Shown here piece by piece: positions 30,216 through 38,730 of a stretch of DNA of 64,000 nt (the first letter of the stretch is position 1; each line of letters opens with the position of its first letter). This stretch comes from Deltaproteobacteria bacterium (lineage in GTDB: Bacteria > Desulfobacterota > Desulfobacteria > Desulfobacterales > Desulfosarcinaceae): the NCBI GenBank assembly GCA_020444075.1, contig JAHLLR010000013.1:1-64000 (forward strand), read 5' to 3'. The translations under genes were made by a program, and so were the position numbers. The notes below the pieces were generated by a model. The model had not been told where the DNA came from and did no database searches. It saw nothing but the letters and a program-made list of their open reading frames with translations.

Positions 30216-30710
30216 TTAGTTGCCGGTTTCCGGCGTTGTGGTTTGAAGCAGAACCACACACATGGCGGCAATCCCGTCGCCATGGCCGATAACCCCGAGC
30301 CCTTCGGTGGTAGTGGCCTTGATGTTGATCATCCGTTGATTCACAGACATGCTGTCGGCCATCCGGGCCGCCATTCGGTCTTTGAAGGGCGATATCCGGG
30401 GCGCTTGGGCAAACACGGTGGCATCCATGTTGACCATCACAAATCCGTGGGCTTTTACCCGGCGGTAAACGGTGGTCAACAAATCGATGCTGTAGATGTC
30501 GCGGTACTGAGGATCCGTATCGGGAAAATGGTCGCCGATGTCACCCATTCCCGCCGCACCCAAAAGGGCATCACACGCGGCATGCACCAGAACATCGGCG
30601 TCTGAATGCCCCAGCAACCCCTTGTTAAATGGGATGGTCTCTCCGCCGATCACCAACTTCCTGCCGGGCACCAGGCGATGAATGTCATATCCCAATCCGA
30701 TACGTGTCAT
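30216..30710 (-). CDS. ispF: 2-C-methyl-D-erythritol 2,4-cyclodiphosphate synthase
   Basis: A MEP-pathway enzyme that makes MEcPP from CDP-ME 2-phosphate. It has RIGLGYDIHRL with the zinc-binding Asp and His, LLGHSDADVLVHAACDALLGA, and FPDTDPQY. It is 164 aa, normal, with ATG at 30710 preferred over a TTG at 30719. ispD is not adjacent. It is first of the ispF-cysS-uvrB-uvrC set. A short perfect hairpin (ATCCGATT/AATCGGAT, 30731-30750) lies just upstream. Confidence 0.95.
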   Translation of the reverse strand: MTRIGLGYDIHRLVPGRKLVIGGETIPFNKGLLGHSDADVLVHAACDALLGAAGMGDIGDHFPDTDPQYRDIYSIDLLTTVYRRVKAHGFVMVNMDATVFAQAPRISPFKDRMAARMADSMSVNQRMINIKATTTEGLGVIGHGDGIAAMCVVLLQTTTPETGN

Positions 30711-30835
30711 AGGAAGCAATGTTTCTTTTCATCCGATTGTAAAATCGGATTTTATATCATACTTGGTATTCACCGTAAAGCCACACGTGGCGATGAACCA
30801 TGCTAAACCGGATTATTAATGTCAGCCAGCAATGC

Positions 30836-31759
30836 TCATCTGGGGACTGATTTTACTCCGGTGACGGCGAAAGCGTTGACCGGTGTGAATTTGCCCTTGG
30901 CCTGGATCTTGCCCAGGGGGGTGGTGTCGAAGTGTTTGTTGACCCGGTTCCACGTATTCTCGGAGATAAGAATCTGGTCAGGTTGTGCCGAGGAACATAG
31001 CCGAGAGGCTGTATTGACGGTATCCCCAATGACCGAGTAGCTCATGGTGTGCGAAGAGCCGATATATCCCGCCATGAGATTGCCGGTATTGATGCCGATG
31101 CCGAACTTGATTTCCGGACGGCCAGTGATATGGCTTTTGCGATTGAATTCGGCGAGGGCGGTTTTCATTTCCAACGCAGCCATCACGGACCGATAGGGAT
31201 CATCATCATGAACGACAGGCGCCCCCCAGATCACCATCATCTCATCACCAATGAATTTATCCACCGTTCCTTCATGCCGAAACACCACTTCTACCAGCAC
31301 TTCGTAGTATTCATTGAGCAGACGCAGCACCTCAGAGGCCTGATGGTTTTCACTGATGGTGGTAAAACCGCGGATATCCACAAAAAGGACCGTTGCGATC
31401 CGGTCTTTTCCTCCCTTTTCAACCTTCAGTTCCCCGGAAACGACCCTTTCGGCCAGATCCGGTGAGAGCAGTCGCTGAAAGCGTTCGCGGGTAGCAGCAT
31501 CCCGTTCGAGCTTGGCTTCCGCTTTTTTCCGTTCATTGATAGTGTATTGGGCATGGGAACCAAAAATGGCAAAAAGGCACAGCACGATGATCCGTGTCCA
31601 TACCTCGTCCAAGTTAACACCCAGCAATTGTTCCAGCAGGTTGCCGTAACTGGTAAAAATAGACAGGATTGAGTCAAGTATCCAGTAGACCAGCGCCAGC
31701 GTAAATCCGATCAGCATCATATGGTCGGTCAGGCGGACAGAACGATTGGGCATTTTCAT
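30836..31759 (-). CDS. Membrane-bound class III adenylate/guanylate cyclase
   Basis: A 307-aa cyclase making cAMP or cGMP. Two N-terminal membrane helices (about residues 13-35 and 55-75) lead through a short helical linker to a class III catalytic domain (about 125-300). The domain has VDIRGFTTIS and KFIGDEMMVIWGAP with both metal-binding Asp residues, and SVIGDTVNTASRL. Purine specificity cannot be settled by eye. A target could be the cyclic-nucleotide-binding-like protein at 20789-21997. Confidence 0.85.
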   Translation of the reverse strand: MKMPNRSVRLTDHMMLIGFTLALVYWILDSILSIFTSYGNLLEQLLGVNLDEVWTRIIVLCLFAIFGSHAQYTINERKKAEAKLERDAATRERFQRLLSPDLAERVVSGELKVEKGGKDRIATVLFVDIRGFTTISENHQASEVLRLLNEYYEVLVEVVFRHEGTVDKFIGDEMMVIWGAPVVHDDDPYRSVMAALEMKTALAEFNRKSHITGRPEIKFGIGINTGNLMAGYIGSSHTMSYSVIGDTVNTASRLCSSAQPDQILISENTWNRVNKHFDTTPLGKIQAKGKFTPVNAFAVTGVKSVPR

Positions 31760-32236
31760 CGCTATCTTTCCAGATAAGAGTTTACTCGTATTCTCATCTT
31801 ATTCCGGGGCACATTAACATTGAGCTCTGATTGGTCTTGCCGGGCCCCATGATATTTTTAAAAAGCCTGGCAACGGCCACATTCCATGGTCAATCGTTCT
31901 GATGAAAATAGAAGGCAGATCACTTTTTTTCAAGAACTAATGCGTCATTCTGCAGACATTTCATGGCTGCAGCGTCAGCCGAAGCGGTTTCGACTCTGAT
32001 GGCGCAAAGCGGCCACGCCCCTTGCCGATCCGGCAAATATCCAATAATAAAAAAACGATAAGCCTCACCACTACCGGCTTTTAAGCCTTGACAAACACCG
32101 GCGAAATAGTTCAAAATTGTAACCGTTTAAATGTGTTACCGGCGTTGGACAGACCTCGCCGCAATGGCCCGGCAATCTATAGGCAACTGAAGCGCGTTTT
32201 TAGCTGACAACCGCCATATCGATACGGAGTTCTGAA
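31760..32236. other. 477-base intergenic region before the pilus operon
   Basis: No credible gene. The plus strand has TTGACA at 32088-32093 followed after 18 bases by CAAAAT (32112-32117), a plausible sigma-70 promoter for the pilus operon with a leader of about 115 bases. A 64-codon minus-strand frame (31920-32114) shows no RBS and overlaps this promoter. Confidence 0.4.
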
Positions 32237-34102
32237 TTGGTACGAAAGGACGAGATCTCTTCCACCGAAAAACTGCTGGACATGATCCGCGACAACCCCT
32301 CCCGCCCGCCAACTGACACCCCGACCGAACCCGCTGCACCGTCTCAAAAAAAGGCCTTGTTTAAGGTCCTGACTTTTCAGAAAGCCATCGGAATCGGCGT
32401 TGAAATCGGCAACCGTTTCATCAAGATCGCCAAAATCAACCGGATTTCGGATAAGACTTTTGAGCTTCTGGACTATGACACCATCATCGTCGAGCAGAAC
32501 GACCCTCTCGATACACCCCAGAATGCCAAGGCATTGACAGCCGTTTTGTCCCGATTCTGTAGCGGCCTGAAACGCTATGACATCTGGTGCTGCGTGGCAT
32601 CGGCAAAAGTGGAAACCCGATGTATCCGCATCCCCAAACTGCCTAAAAAACAAATTCCCAATGCGGTTTTCTGGACATTTTCAAAGGAAGTCTCATTCAG
32701 TGACAAAGAGATGCTGCTGGATTTCAGGATATTGGGCGATGTAAATGAAAACGGCATGACCAAAAGCCAAGTGATGACATTTACCATTCCCATTGCCGAA
32801 ACGGAAGCTCTGAAGAGGCTTTTTACCCGGGCCGGCTTTCCGCTTTCAGGCATTTCGATCGTCCCCTTTGCCATTCAAAACCTGCTGAAGACCGGAATCG
32901 TTCAGACGACTGGGCAGAACACCTGCTGCCTGTTCATTGGCCGGGACTGGTCACGCATTACAATTTACGCCGACGGCGACCTGATCCTGTCGCGGGGGAT
33001 CAAGGCCGGCATGCACAGCATGATCGATGCCATCGCCGAACAATATCGGTACCCGTTACAAAAAGACATGTCGCCGCCCTTGGTCATGGAGGACCGCAAC
33101 GGCGCTGCCCCCGATGAAAAGGATGAATATTATGCCGCCGCACAGGACTACTTTTACCGGTTTTTAAGTGCCGACAGCACCACCGGGTCCATCGCAGTTA
33201 CCGAAGATGGTAAACCGGTCGATATCTTCCAGACCATCCTTCCTGCCATCGATCGGCTGATCAAGCAGGTGGAGCGCACCATCGCACACTTTTCACTGCA
33301 TTTCAAACGGTCAGGCGTGAGTAATATTCTCATCTCCGGTAAAGTAACAGCCAGCCCCGCAGTAATTTCACACATCGGGTCTCAGTTGGCCCTCCCCGTC
33401 GATGTCCTGAACCCTTTTCCTCGGCCGCATGCCTTTACGCAGAAAGTGACGATACCGGATCGTCCGGCGGAAAAGGAGAGTTTCGTTCCAGCCATCGGGA
33501 TAGGACTTTCCTCAAACGAATTAACCCCCAACTTCCTTTTTACCTATCGTCATCGCGAGAAAAGGGACCGGGCACGCCAGATCCGAATCGGCATTTCAGC
33601 CGCCAGCATCGGCTTTTTAATTTTACTGCTATGCGGTTTTTTATGGCAGGAAAACCGTATTGCCGCAAAAACGGCTGAGGTGGACCGGCTAGTCGAAAAA
33701 CGGGATGCTTACCATGTTCCGCTTACTCAGGATCTGGTCATGGCACTCTATGCCAAAATGAACCAGAAACGAGGTCTCATCACCACGCTCAGTCAGCGCT
33801 ATTTCAGCTCTGCGATCATTGCAGAGGTTATCCACCTCACGCCAGCCAATATTCAATTGATCGCCTTGAGTGCCGATATGGATGCACATTCACCGAAATC
33901 GAAGAAGAAAACAGAATCACCATTGGTGATCGAAGGCATCGTCACAGGTGACCAGATACGCTTCGAAACTGATCTGGCAAGCTTCATGCTCACTATTGAA
34001 AATTCACCCCTGTTCACAAAACCCGTTGTCAAAAACAAGCGACTTCAGTTTCTTGAAAATAGACAGGTGTTGCGGTTTTCGATCCAGTTCGAGTTCGCAT
34101 AA
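32237..34102 (+). CDS. MSHA-type pilus protein MshI-like (PilM/PilN fusion)
   Basis: A 621-aa inner-membrane assembly protein. After a 45-residue Pro-rich lead, residues about 50-400 form a PilM/GspL cytoplasmic actin-like ATPase fold (IGIGVEIGNRFIKIAKI and later ILISGKVTASPA). One membrane helix (about 453-475) and a PilN-like periplasmic coiled part follow. It would link the cytoplasmic ATPase to the periplasmic PilO/P-like proteins. The start is TTG with CGGAG nearby. As first gene of the operon, it corresponds to mshI in the MSHA order. Confidence 0.78.
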   Translation: MVRKDEISSTEKLLDMIRDNPSRPPTDTPTEPAAPSQKKALFKVLTFQKAIGIGVEIGNRFIKIAKINRISDKTFELLDYDTIIVEQNDPLDTPQNAKALTAVLSRFCSGLKRYDIWCCVASAKVETRCIRIPKLPKKQIPNAVFWTFSKEVSFSDKEMLLDFRILGDVNENGMTKSQVMTFTIPIAETEALKRLFTRAGFPLSGISIVPFAIQNLLKTGIVQTTGQNTCCLFIGRDWSRITIYADGDLILSRGIKAGMHSMIDAIAEQYRYPLQKDMSPPLVMEDRNGAAPDEKDEYYAAAQDYFYRFLSADSTTGSIAVTEDGKPVDIFQTILPAIDRLIKQVERTIAHFSLHFKRSGVSNILISGKVTASPAVISHIGSQLALPVDVLNPFPRPHAFTQKVTIPDRPAEKESFVPAIGIGLSSNELTPNFLFTYRHREKRDRARQIRIGISAASIGFLILLLCGFLWQENRIAAKTAEVDRLVEKRDAYHVPLTQDLVMALYAKMNQKRGLITTLSQRYFSSAIIAEVIHLTPANIQLIALSADMDAHSPKSKKKTESPLVIEGIVTGDQIRFETDLASFMLTIENSPLFTKPVVKNKRLQFLENRQVLRFSIQFEFA

Positions 34103-34145
34103 CTGATGCCTGTTGATAAAATTGAAGGATCAATACACTAAGACG

Positions 34146-34670
34146 ATGGCCGATTCCAAAAATCAAAACAGCCCCATTCTAGTCATTTTTTGCGGTTTAG
34201 GTCTGCTGGCCTTTCTTTTTCTGGTAATATACCCGAACTATCGGAGCATGCGGGAATACGACCGACAGATATCGGCACTCAATGGAGAAATTGCCTTGCG
34301 ACAGGCATTGGCGCCCATATACAAAAAACTGGTTGAAAAGGCCCGCATCGCGCCGTCGACACAGTTGAAATCGCCGGAAAAAACAGCGCTGGGTATGGAG
34401 AGCACCGGCCGCCTGGCTCAGATTTTCCAGAATATCGCCGATACCGCGGGACTGACACTGGAAAGTGTGATCCCCGATGCACAAACTTTTGATCAGGGAA
34501 ACGGGCTTTTGATGGTAGAGGTTGTTTTTCGCGGGGAGTTTTTAAATTTTCAGCCGCTGATCAATACCATCGCCGAGCAGTCTTTTGTGGATCGGATTCA
34601 TAACATCCATATACGCTGCGCAGATGAAAACAAATCGATCAAGCTCACCGTGTCGCTGTTTCACCATTGA
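34146..34670 (+). CDS. PilO/MshJ-like inner-membrane pilus protein
   Basis: A 174-aa bitopic protein with one N-terminal membrane helix (about residues 8-28), a coiled segment, and a small periplasmic alpha/beta domain, as in PilO, GspM and MshJ. ATG at 34146 was chosen; an in-frame TTG at 34113 exists but neither has a strong RBS. It lies between the PilM/N-like and PilP-like genes, where mshJ is expected. Confidence 0.72.
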   Translation: MADSKNQNSPILVIFCGLGLLAFLFLVIYPNYRSMREYDRQISALNGEIALRQALAPIYKKLVEKARIAPSTQLKSPEKTALGMESTGRLAQIFQNIADTAGLTLESVIPDAQTFDQGNGLLMVEVVFRGEFLNFQPLINTIAEQSFVDRIHNIHIRCADENKSIKLTVSLFHH

Positions 34671-34706
34671 TTCCGGTTGAGCGCGTAATGAGGATTTTTG
34701 GTTTCG

Positions 34707-35231
34707 ATGTCTATACGGGAAAAGATCATCGTCTCTGTTATGGCTGCAGCTGTGTTGCTGGGCGGATATCTGTATTTGGATCCAATGACGACCGGCAGTC
34801 GACGGGGAGTTGAAAAACAATCTGACGGACCGGCTCTCGATTTTGCCCAGAAGGTCATCCAAAAGCTCAAGGAGGACACCTCTCTGCCAAGGGATCTGTT
34901 TACCATCCGCAGCGCCGAACGCCGATGGGAAAAGGATCCCTTTTTAAAAAACGACACATTGCTGTCTGATTCACCGATGCATGAAAAACCCGTTCATGCA
35001 ACGGTCAACGCGGACGCCGAATCAAATTGGGTTTACACCGGTTTTATAGAAGTAGGGGCGCAACGTCTGGCTATAATAAATGGGATGGAATACACCTCGG
35101 GGGACGCCATCGCTGGCCGGGGATACTACGTTCGCAGTATCCATCCGCATCAGGTTGAAATCGGCAAACCAGACACGCCGGGTGGGATCATTTTAAAATT
35201 AATGGAGTACGAAGCCATCACTGGTAAATAG
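34707..35231 (+). CDS. PilP/MshK-like periplasmic pilus protein
   Basis: A 174-aa protein with an N-terminal membrane anchor (about residues 4-25) and a C-terminal beta domain (about 105-165) with NWVYTGFIEVGAQRLAIING and GYYVRSIHPHQVEIG, resembling the homology region of PilP and GspC that contacts the secretin. ATG at 34707 fits the AGGA spacing better than TTG at 34698. It immediately precedes the secretin gene, as mshK does. Confidence 0.7.
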   Translation: MSIREKIIVSVMAAAVLLGGYLYLDPMTTGSRRGVEKQSDGPALDFAQKVIQKLKEDTSLPRDLFTIRSAERRWEKDPFLKNDTLLSDSPMHEKPVHATVNADAESNWVYTGFIEVGAQRLAIINGMEYTSGDAIAGRGYYVRSIHPHQVEIGKPDTPGGIILKLMEYEAITGK

Positions 35232-35326
35232 AGCCTATCCAGAAGTGGTGGATTGTGGGCCAGATCAAGCCCGCAGGATGCCATTCAGGGATGGGTGCTA
35301 AAAAGGATAGCCTTCCAGGGAGCCCC

Positions 35327-36898
35327 ATGTCATCCAATCATCGCAACCAATGGGTAATTTTTGTTTTGGCAACCATGTTTCTGTTGACCAGTTTAAGCGG
35401 ATGCGCCCAGCAGAAAACACAGAAAAAAGCGACCGTTTTCGACCAGTGGCAGGCCAGGGCAGCCGAATCCAGAGGGTTTTCCCCGCCCGAGCAACATCGT
35501 ATCATCGATATGCCGGAAAGCCAGCCGACGGTAGATAAAATCGATGCAGCGGGAACCAAACCCGATAAACCGCTGCCGGACAAGCCGGTTACCCTGAAAA
35601 TTCACCAGGCGGATATTTCTGTGCTGTTACGGGCCTTGGCGCGTTCCGTGGGTATCAGCATCATCATCAACAACTCGGTCAAGGGGGAGACCAGTCTCAA
35701 TGCCGTTAAAATCCCGTGGAATCAGGTCTTCGAGGGCATCCTGAAGTCGCACGGTCTATCTTACGCATGGGAAGGCGACCTGCTTCGCATCATCACCCTC
35801 GACGATAAAGCCAATATCGTCAGCCAGTTGGAGGCAGACCAGAAGATTCTGTCTACACGAAGGCAAATGGAGCTTTCCGAGCCGTTGCTGACCAAGATCG
35901 TCCACGTCGATTACGCCGATGCCGGTAAGCTGAAAACCAATCTGGAGAAGTTTCTTACGGAAGCGGATAATGGGAAAACACTTGGATCGGTATTGCTGGA
36001 CGATCACAACAATGCGTTGATCATCCAGGCCACCCGAAGCGACCTGGAACGGATGATCGCACTGGTAACCGAACTGGATCAACCCACGGCCCAGGTGCTC
36101 ATTGAAGCGCATATCATTGAGGCTACCAGCGAAACGGCCAGAGAGTTGGGTGTTCAATGGGGCGGCCTATACACCGGCAGCGACTATTGGGTCACCCCCA
36201 ATGCCAGCGACGCCATCGGCTTGACTGCCACGGACGCGATAAATCCGTCGTCCGGCTGGGCGTCGAATTTTCCCGCCGATTTGTCAGGCGCTTCGGTTGC
36301 CGGTTCCGGTTTTGCCCTGGGCATGATTGTCCAGTCCGGCAATCTGCTGCTCTCCGCCCAACTCAATGCGTTGGAAGAGGAAGGCAAACTCAATATTTTA
36401 TCCAATCCGTCCATTACGACACTGGACAACCAGACGGCTATCATTGAAAGTGGGGATGAGGTTCCCTTCCAGACGGTAGACGACAATAAAGTCCAGATCG
36501 AATATAAAAAAGCCGTTCTGCGACTGGAAGTGACCCCCCATGTCATCGAAGGGGATACGTTGAAGATGGATATCACCACCAACAAGGACGAACTGGATTT
36601 CACCCGCACGGTATCGGGAAACCCAACCGTGATAACGAAAAAGGCCAAAACCAATGTGGTTCTCTTTGATGGCCAAACGACGGTGATCGGCGGCTTGAAC
36701 AAACAGACCGACCGGGGCATAGATTATGGCCTTCCCTGGCTTCGAAACATCCCCGGCCTGGGTTACCTGTTCAAAGGTGAATCTAAAAACAACCAGATGC
36801 AGGATCTTTTGATATTTATCACCCCCCATATTTTGAAAAAACGGCCAACGATAACCATGGCGCCCAAGGCAAAGGAAGAGGCGGCTCCGGTTCAATAA
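35327..36898 (+). CDS. Outer-membrane secretin (PilQ/MshL-like lipoprotein)
   Basis: A 523-aa secretin forming the outer-membrane channel. The signal peptide ends in a lipobox (SLSGC) about 23 residues from ATG 35327, which also has AGGGAG upstream; upstream GTG 35255 and another ATG would spoil the signal peptide. An STN/N0-like domain (about 75-150) and one N1-like domain (about 185-260) precede the secretin core, with LNILSNPSITTLDNQTA and the closing GLPWLRNIPGLGYLF and LLIFITPHIL. It matches MshL in size and place. Confidence 0.88.
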   Translation: MSSNHRNQWVIFVLATMFLLTSLSGCAQQKTQKKATVFDQWQARAAESRGFSPPEQHRIIDMPESQPTVDKIDAAGTKPDKPLPDKPVTLKIHQADISVLLRALARSVGISIIINNSVKGETSLNAVKIPWNQVFEGILKSHGLSYAWEGDLLRIITLDDKANIVSQLEADQKILSTRRQMELSEPLLTKIVHVDYADAGKLKTNLEKFLTEADNGKTLGSVLLDDHNNALIIQATRSDLERMIALVTELDQPTAQVLIEAHIIEATSETARELGVQWGGLYTGSDYWVTPNASDAIGLTATDAINPSSGWASNFPADLSGASVAGSGFALGMIVQSGNLLLSAQLNALEEEGKLNILSNPSITTLDNQTAIIESGDEVPFQTVDDNKVQIEYKKAVLRLEVTPHVIEGDTLKMDITTNKDELDFTRTVSGNPTVITKKAKTNVVLFDGQTTVIGGLNKQTDRGIDYGLPWLRNIPGLGYLFKGESKNNQMQDLLIFITPHILKKRPTITMAPKAKEEAAPVQ

Positions 36899-36925
36899 CG
36901 ACCCAAGGACGGGGAAGGCCGGAGA

Positions 36926-38695
36926 TTGATCAGGATCCCGGCGCTGCCAACAAACTCTTTCATGGATTATTTCACCATACTTAACCTGGATCGGGAACCC
37001 TTCTCCAACTCTCCGGATCCAGACTTTTTTTTTCAGTCCAGACAGCATGTGGACTGTATGCAGAAGCTCGAGCTGGCCCTTCGGCTGAAGCGGGGGCTCA
37101 ATATCGTCATCGGCGCCGTGGGCTCCGGGAAAACAACGCTCTGCCGGACCCTGTTGAAAAAATTCGCTTCAGACCGCACCATTGAGTCCCACCTGATTCT
37201 GGATCCTTCATTCAATGCACCGTTGGCTTTTTTGGAAAGCATCTGCTCATTGATCGTCGACAAGGGCATCTCCGGCAATGACGAGCATGGTTTCAAGGAA
37301 CAGATCAAGCATCACCTTTTTAAAAAGGGCATACACGAGAAAAAAACTATCGTTCTGATCATCGACGAGGGGCAGAAACTTCCCGTTTTTTGCCTTGAGA
37401 TCCTAAGAGAATTCTTAAACTACGAAACCAATGATCATAAGTTGCTTCAAATCGTTCTTTTTGCCCAGGAGGAATTCCGGGAAGTTCTGAATTGTCACGC
37501 CAACCTGGCCGACCGGGTTAACCTGATCCATTTTCTGGGGCCGATGAGCCTTGCCGACACCCGTCAGATGATCAGTTTCCGCATCAAACTTGCCAGCAGC
37601 CAGCCCCGCCCACCGGAACTGTTCACGGGGCTGGCGCTATGGGCCATTTACCGCGCGACAGGCGGCTACCCCAGGAAAATCATCAACCTGTGCCATCAGT
37701 GCATGCTGGCGTTGATTGTTCAGAACCGCACGCGGGTTACCTGGCGCCTGGTCCGGTCCTGTATGGACCGTTCTCTGGCTCAGCGTTCACAGGCTCATCG
37801 CCATCGCCGAACCATGGCTTTTTCGGCGCTGGTGTTCTTGGCCGCCACCGGACTGATATCCATCGCCATGCCGGGTTGGCGCCCTTCACTATCATTTCTG
37901 GCCAGCGCCAACCACCCGACACCAATTCAGGATAAAGCGAACCCACCGCCGCTTATGGCGGCGCCCATTTCAGGACCCGATAGGCCGGTGCCTTTAAATC
38001 AATCTCGCGCAGGTGTTCCGATGGCTGCCCACATTCAGCCAGCCGATGAAAGACTTGACGCCGTTGACACAAAGGGTCCAACATCATCACCCCTTAAGGT
38101 GGCTTCCATTTCCGATACGCCGGGATCCCCGGATCCTGTTCATAAAATAACCGCTTCAGATGGGCAGTTGCAAAAAACGGATGTTGGTAAACCGGCACAA
38201 CCTGCACTGCTCGGTGCATTGACCGTGAAGAAAAACGATACCCTGGGAGCGATGGTCAAAATCATCTACGGTGATTTTCGTGACCGCATCCTCAAGGCGG
38301 TGCTGGATGCCAACCCCCACATCGCCGATGCCGATGCCATACGCGTGGGAGACACCATTGCCTTCCCCGCGATTCCTGTACCTTTTGTTCAACGATCCTA
38401 CCCGCTGTGGTGGCTCAAAGTGGGTCAGGCTGCATCGCTGGACGAAGCTTTTCGACGATCGATCAAATCATCTGAAAATAAAAGCGTTCCCTTGATTCGC
38501 ATAATTACCGAATGGGCCCCTAAAAACGGATTGAAATACGGGATCTATGTTTCCGGTTATTTTTTTAACCCGTCCGCGGCCGAAAATATGCTGACAAAAC
38601 TGCCAGCCGATTTTTCCGGTTCCGCCGAAATTATTTCCGGCTGGACCGACCAAACCGTTCTTTTTTCCGATCCTTTTCTGGGAAAAGGATATTGA
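36926..38695 (+). CDS. ExeA/MshM-like AAA ATPase with LysM and SPOR-like domains
   Basis: A 589-aa protein. Residues about 15-285 form an ExeA/MshM-type AAA ATPase (Walker A GAVGSGKTTL, Walker B VLIIDEG). A membrane helix (about 292-312) and a long Pro/Ala-rich periplasmic linker follow, then a LysM peptidoglycan-binding domain (about 430-480) and a C-terminal domain resembling SPOR. It probably widens or anchors the cell wall around the secretin. TTG 36926 has GAAGG seven bases upstream; ATG 36962 starts closer to the homology but has no RBS. MshM itself lacks the periplasmic part. Confidence 0.82.
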   Translation: MIRIPALPTNSFMDYFTILNLDREPFSNSPDPDFFFQSRQHVDCMQKLELALRLKRGLNIVIGAVGSGKTTLCRTLLKKFASDRTIESHLILDPSFNAPLAFLESICSLIVDKGISGNDEHGFKEQIKHHLFKKGIHEKKTIVLIIDEGQKLPVFCLEILREFLNYETNDHKLLQIVLFAQEEFREVLNCHANLADRVNLIHFLGPMSLADTRQMISFRIKLASSQPRPPELFTGLALWAIYRATGGYPRKIINLCHQCMLALIVQNRTRVTWRLVRSCMDRSLAQRSQAHRHRRTMAFSALVFLAATGLISIAMPGWRPSLSFLASANHPTPIQDKANPPPLMAAPISGPDRPVPLNQSRAGVPMAAHIQPADERLDAVDTKGPTSSPLKVASISDTPGSPDPVHKITASDGQLQKTDVGKPAQPALLGALTVKKNDTLGAMVKIIYGDFRDRILKAVLDANPHIADADAIRVGDTIAFPAIPVPFVQRSYPLWWLKVGQAASLDEAFRRSIKSSENKSVPLIRIITEWAPKNGLKYGIYVSGYFFNPSAAENMLTKLPADFSGSAEIISGWTDQTVLFSDPFLGKGY

Positions 38696-38730
38696 CGATA
38701 TAAGGAACGTGGAAGGATGCCGGTGAACAT

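Noticed and set aside
31920..32114. A 64-codon minus-strand frame before the pilus operon
   Set aside because: No RBS, no recognisable domain, and it overlaps the best promoter candidate for the pilus operon.
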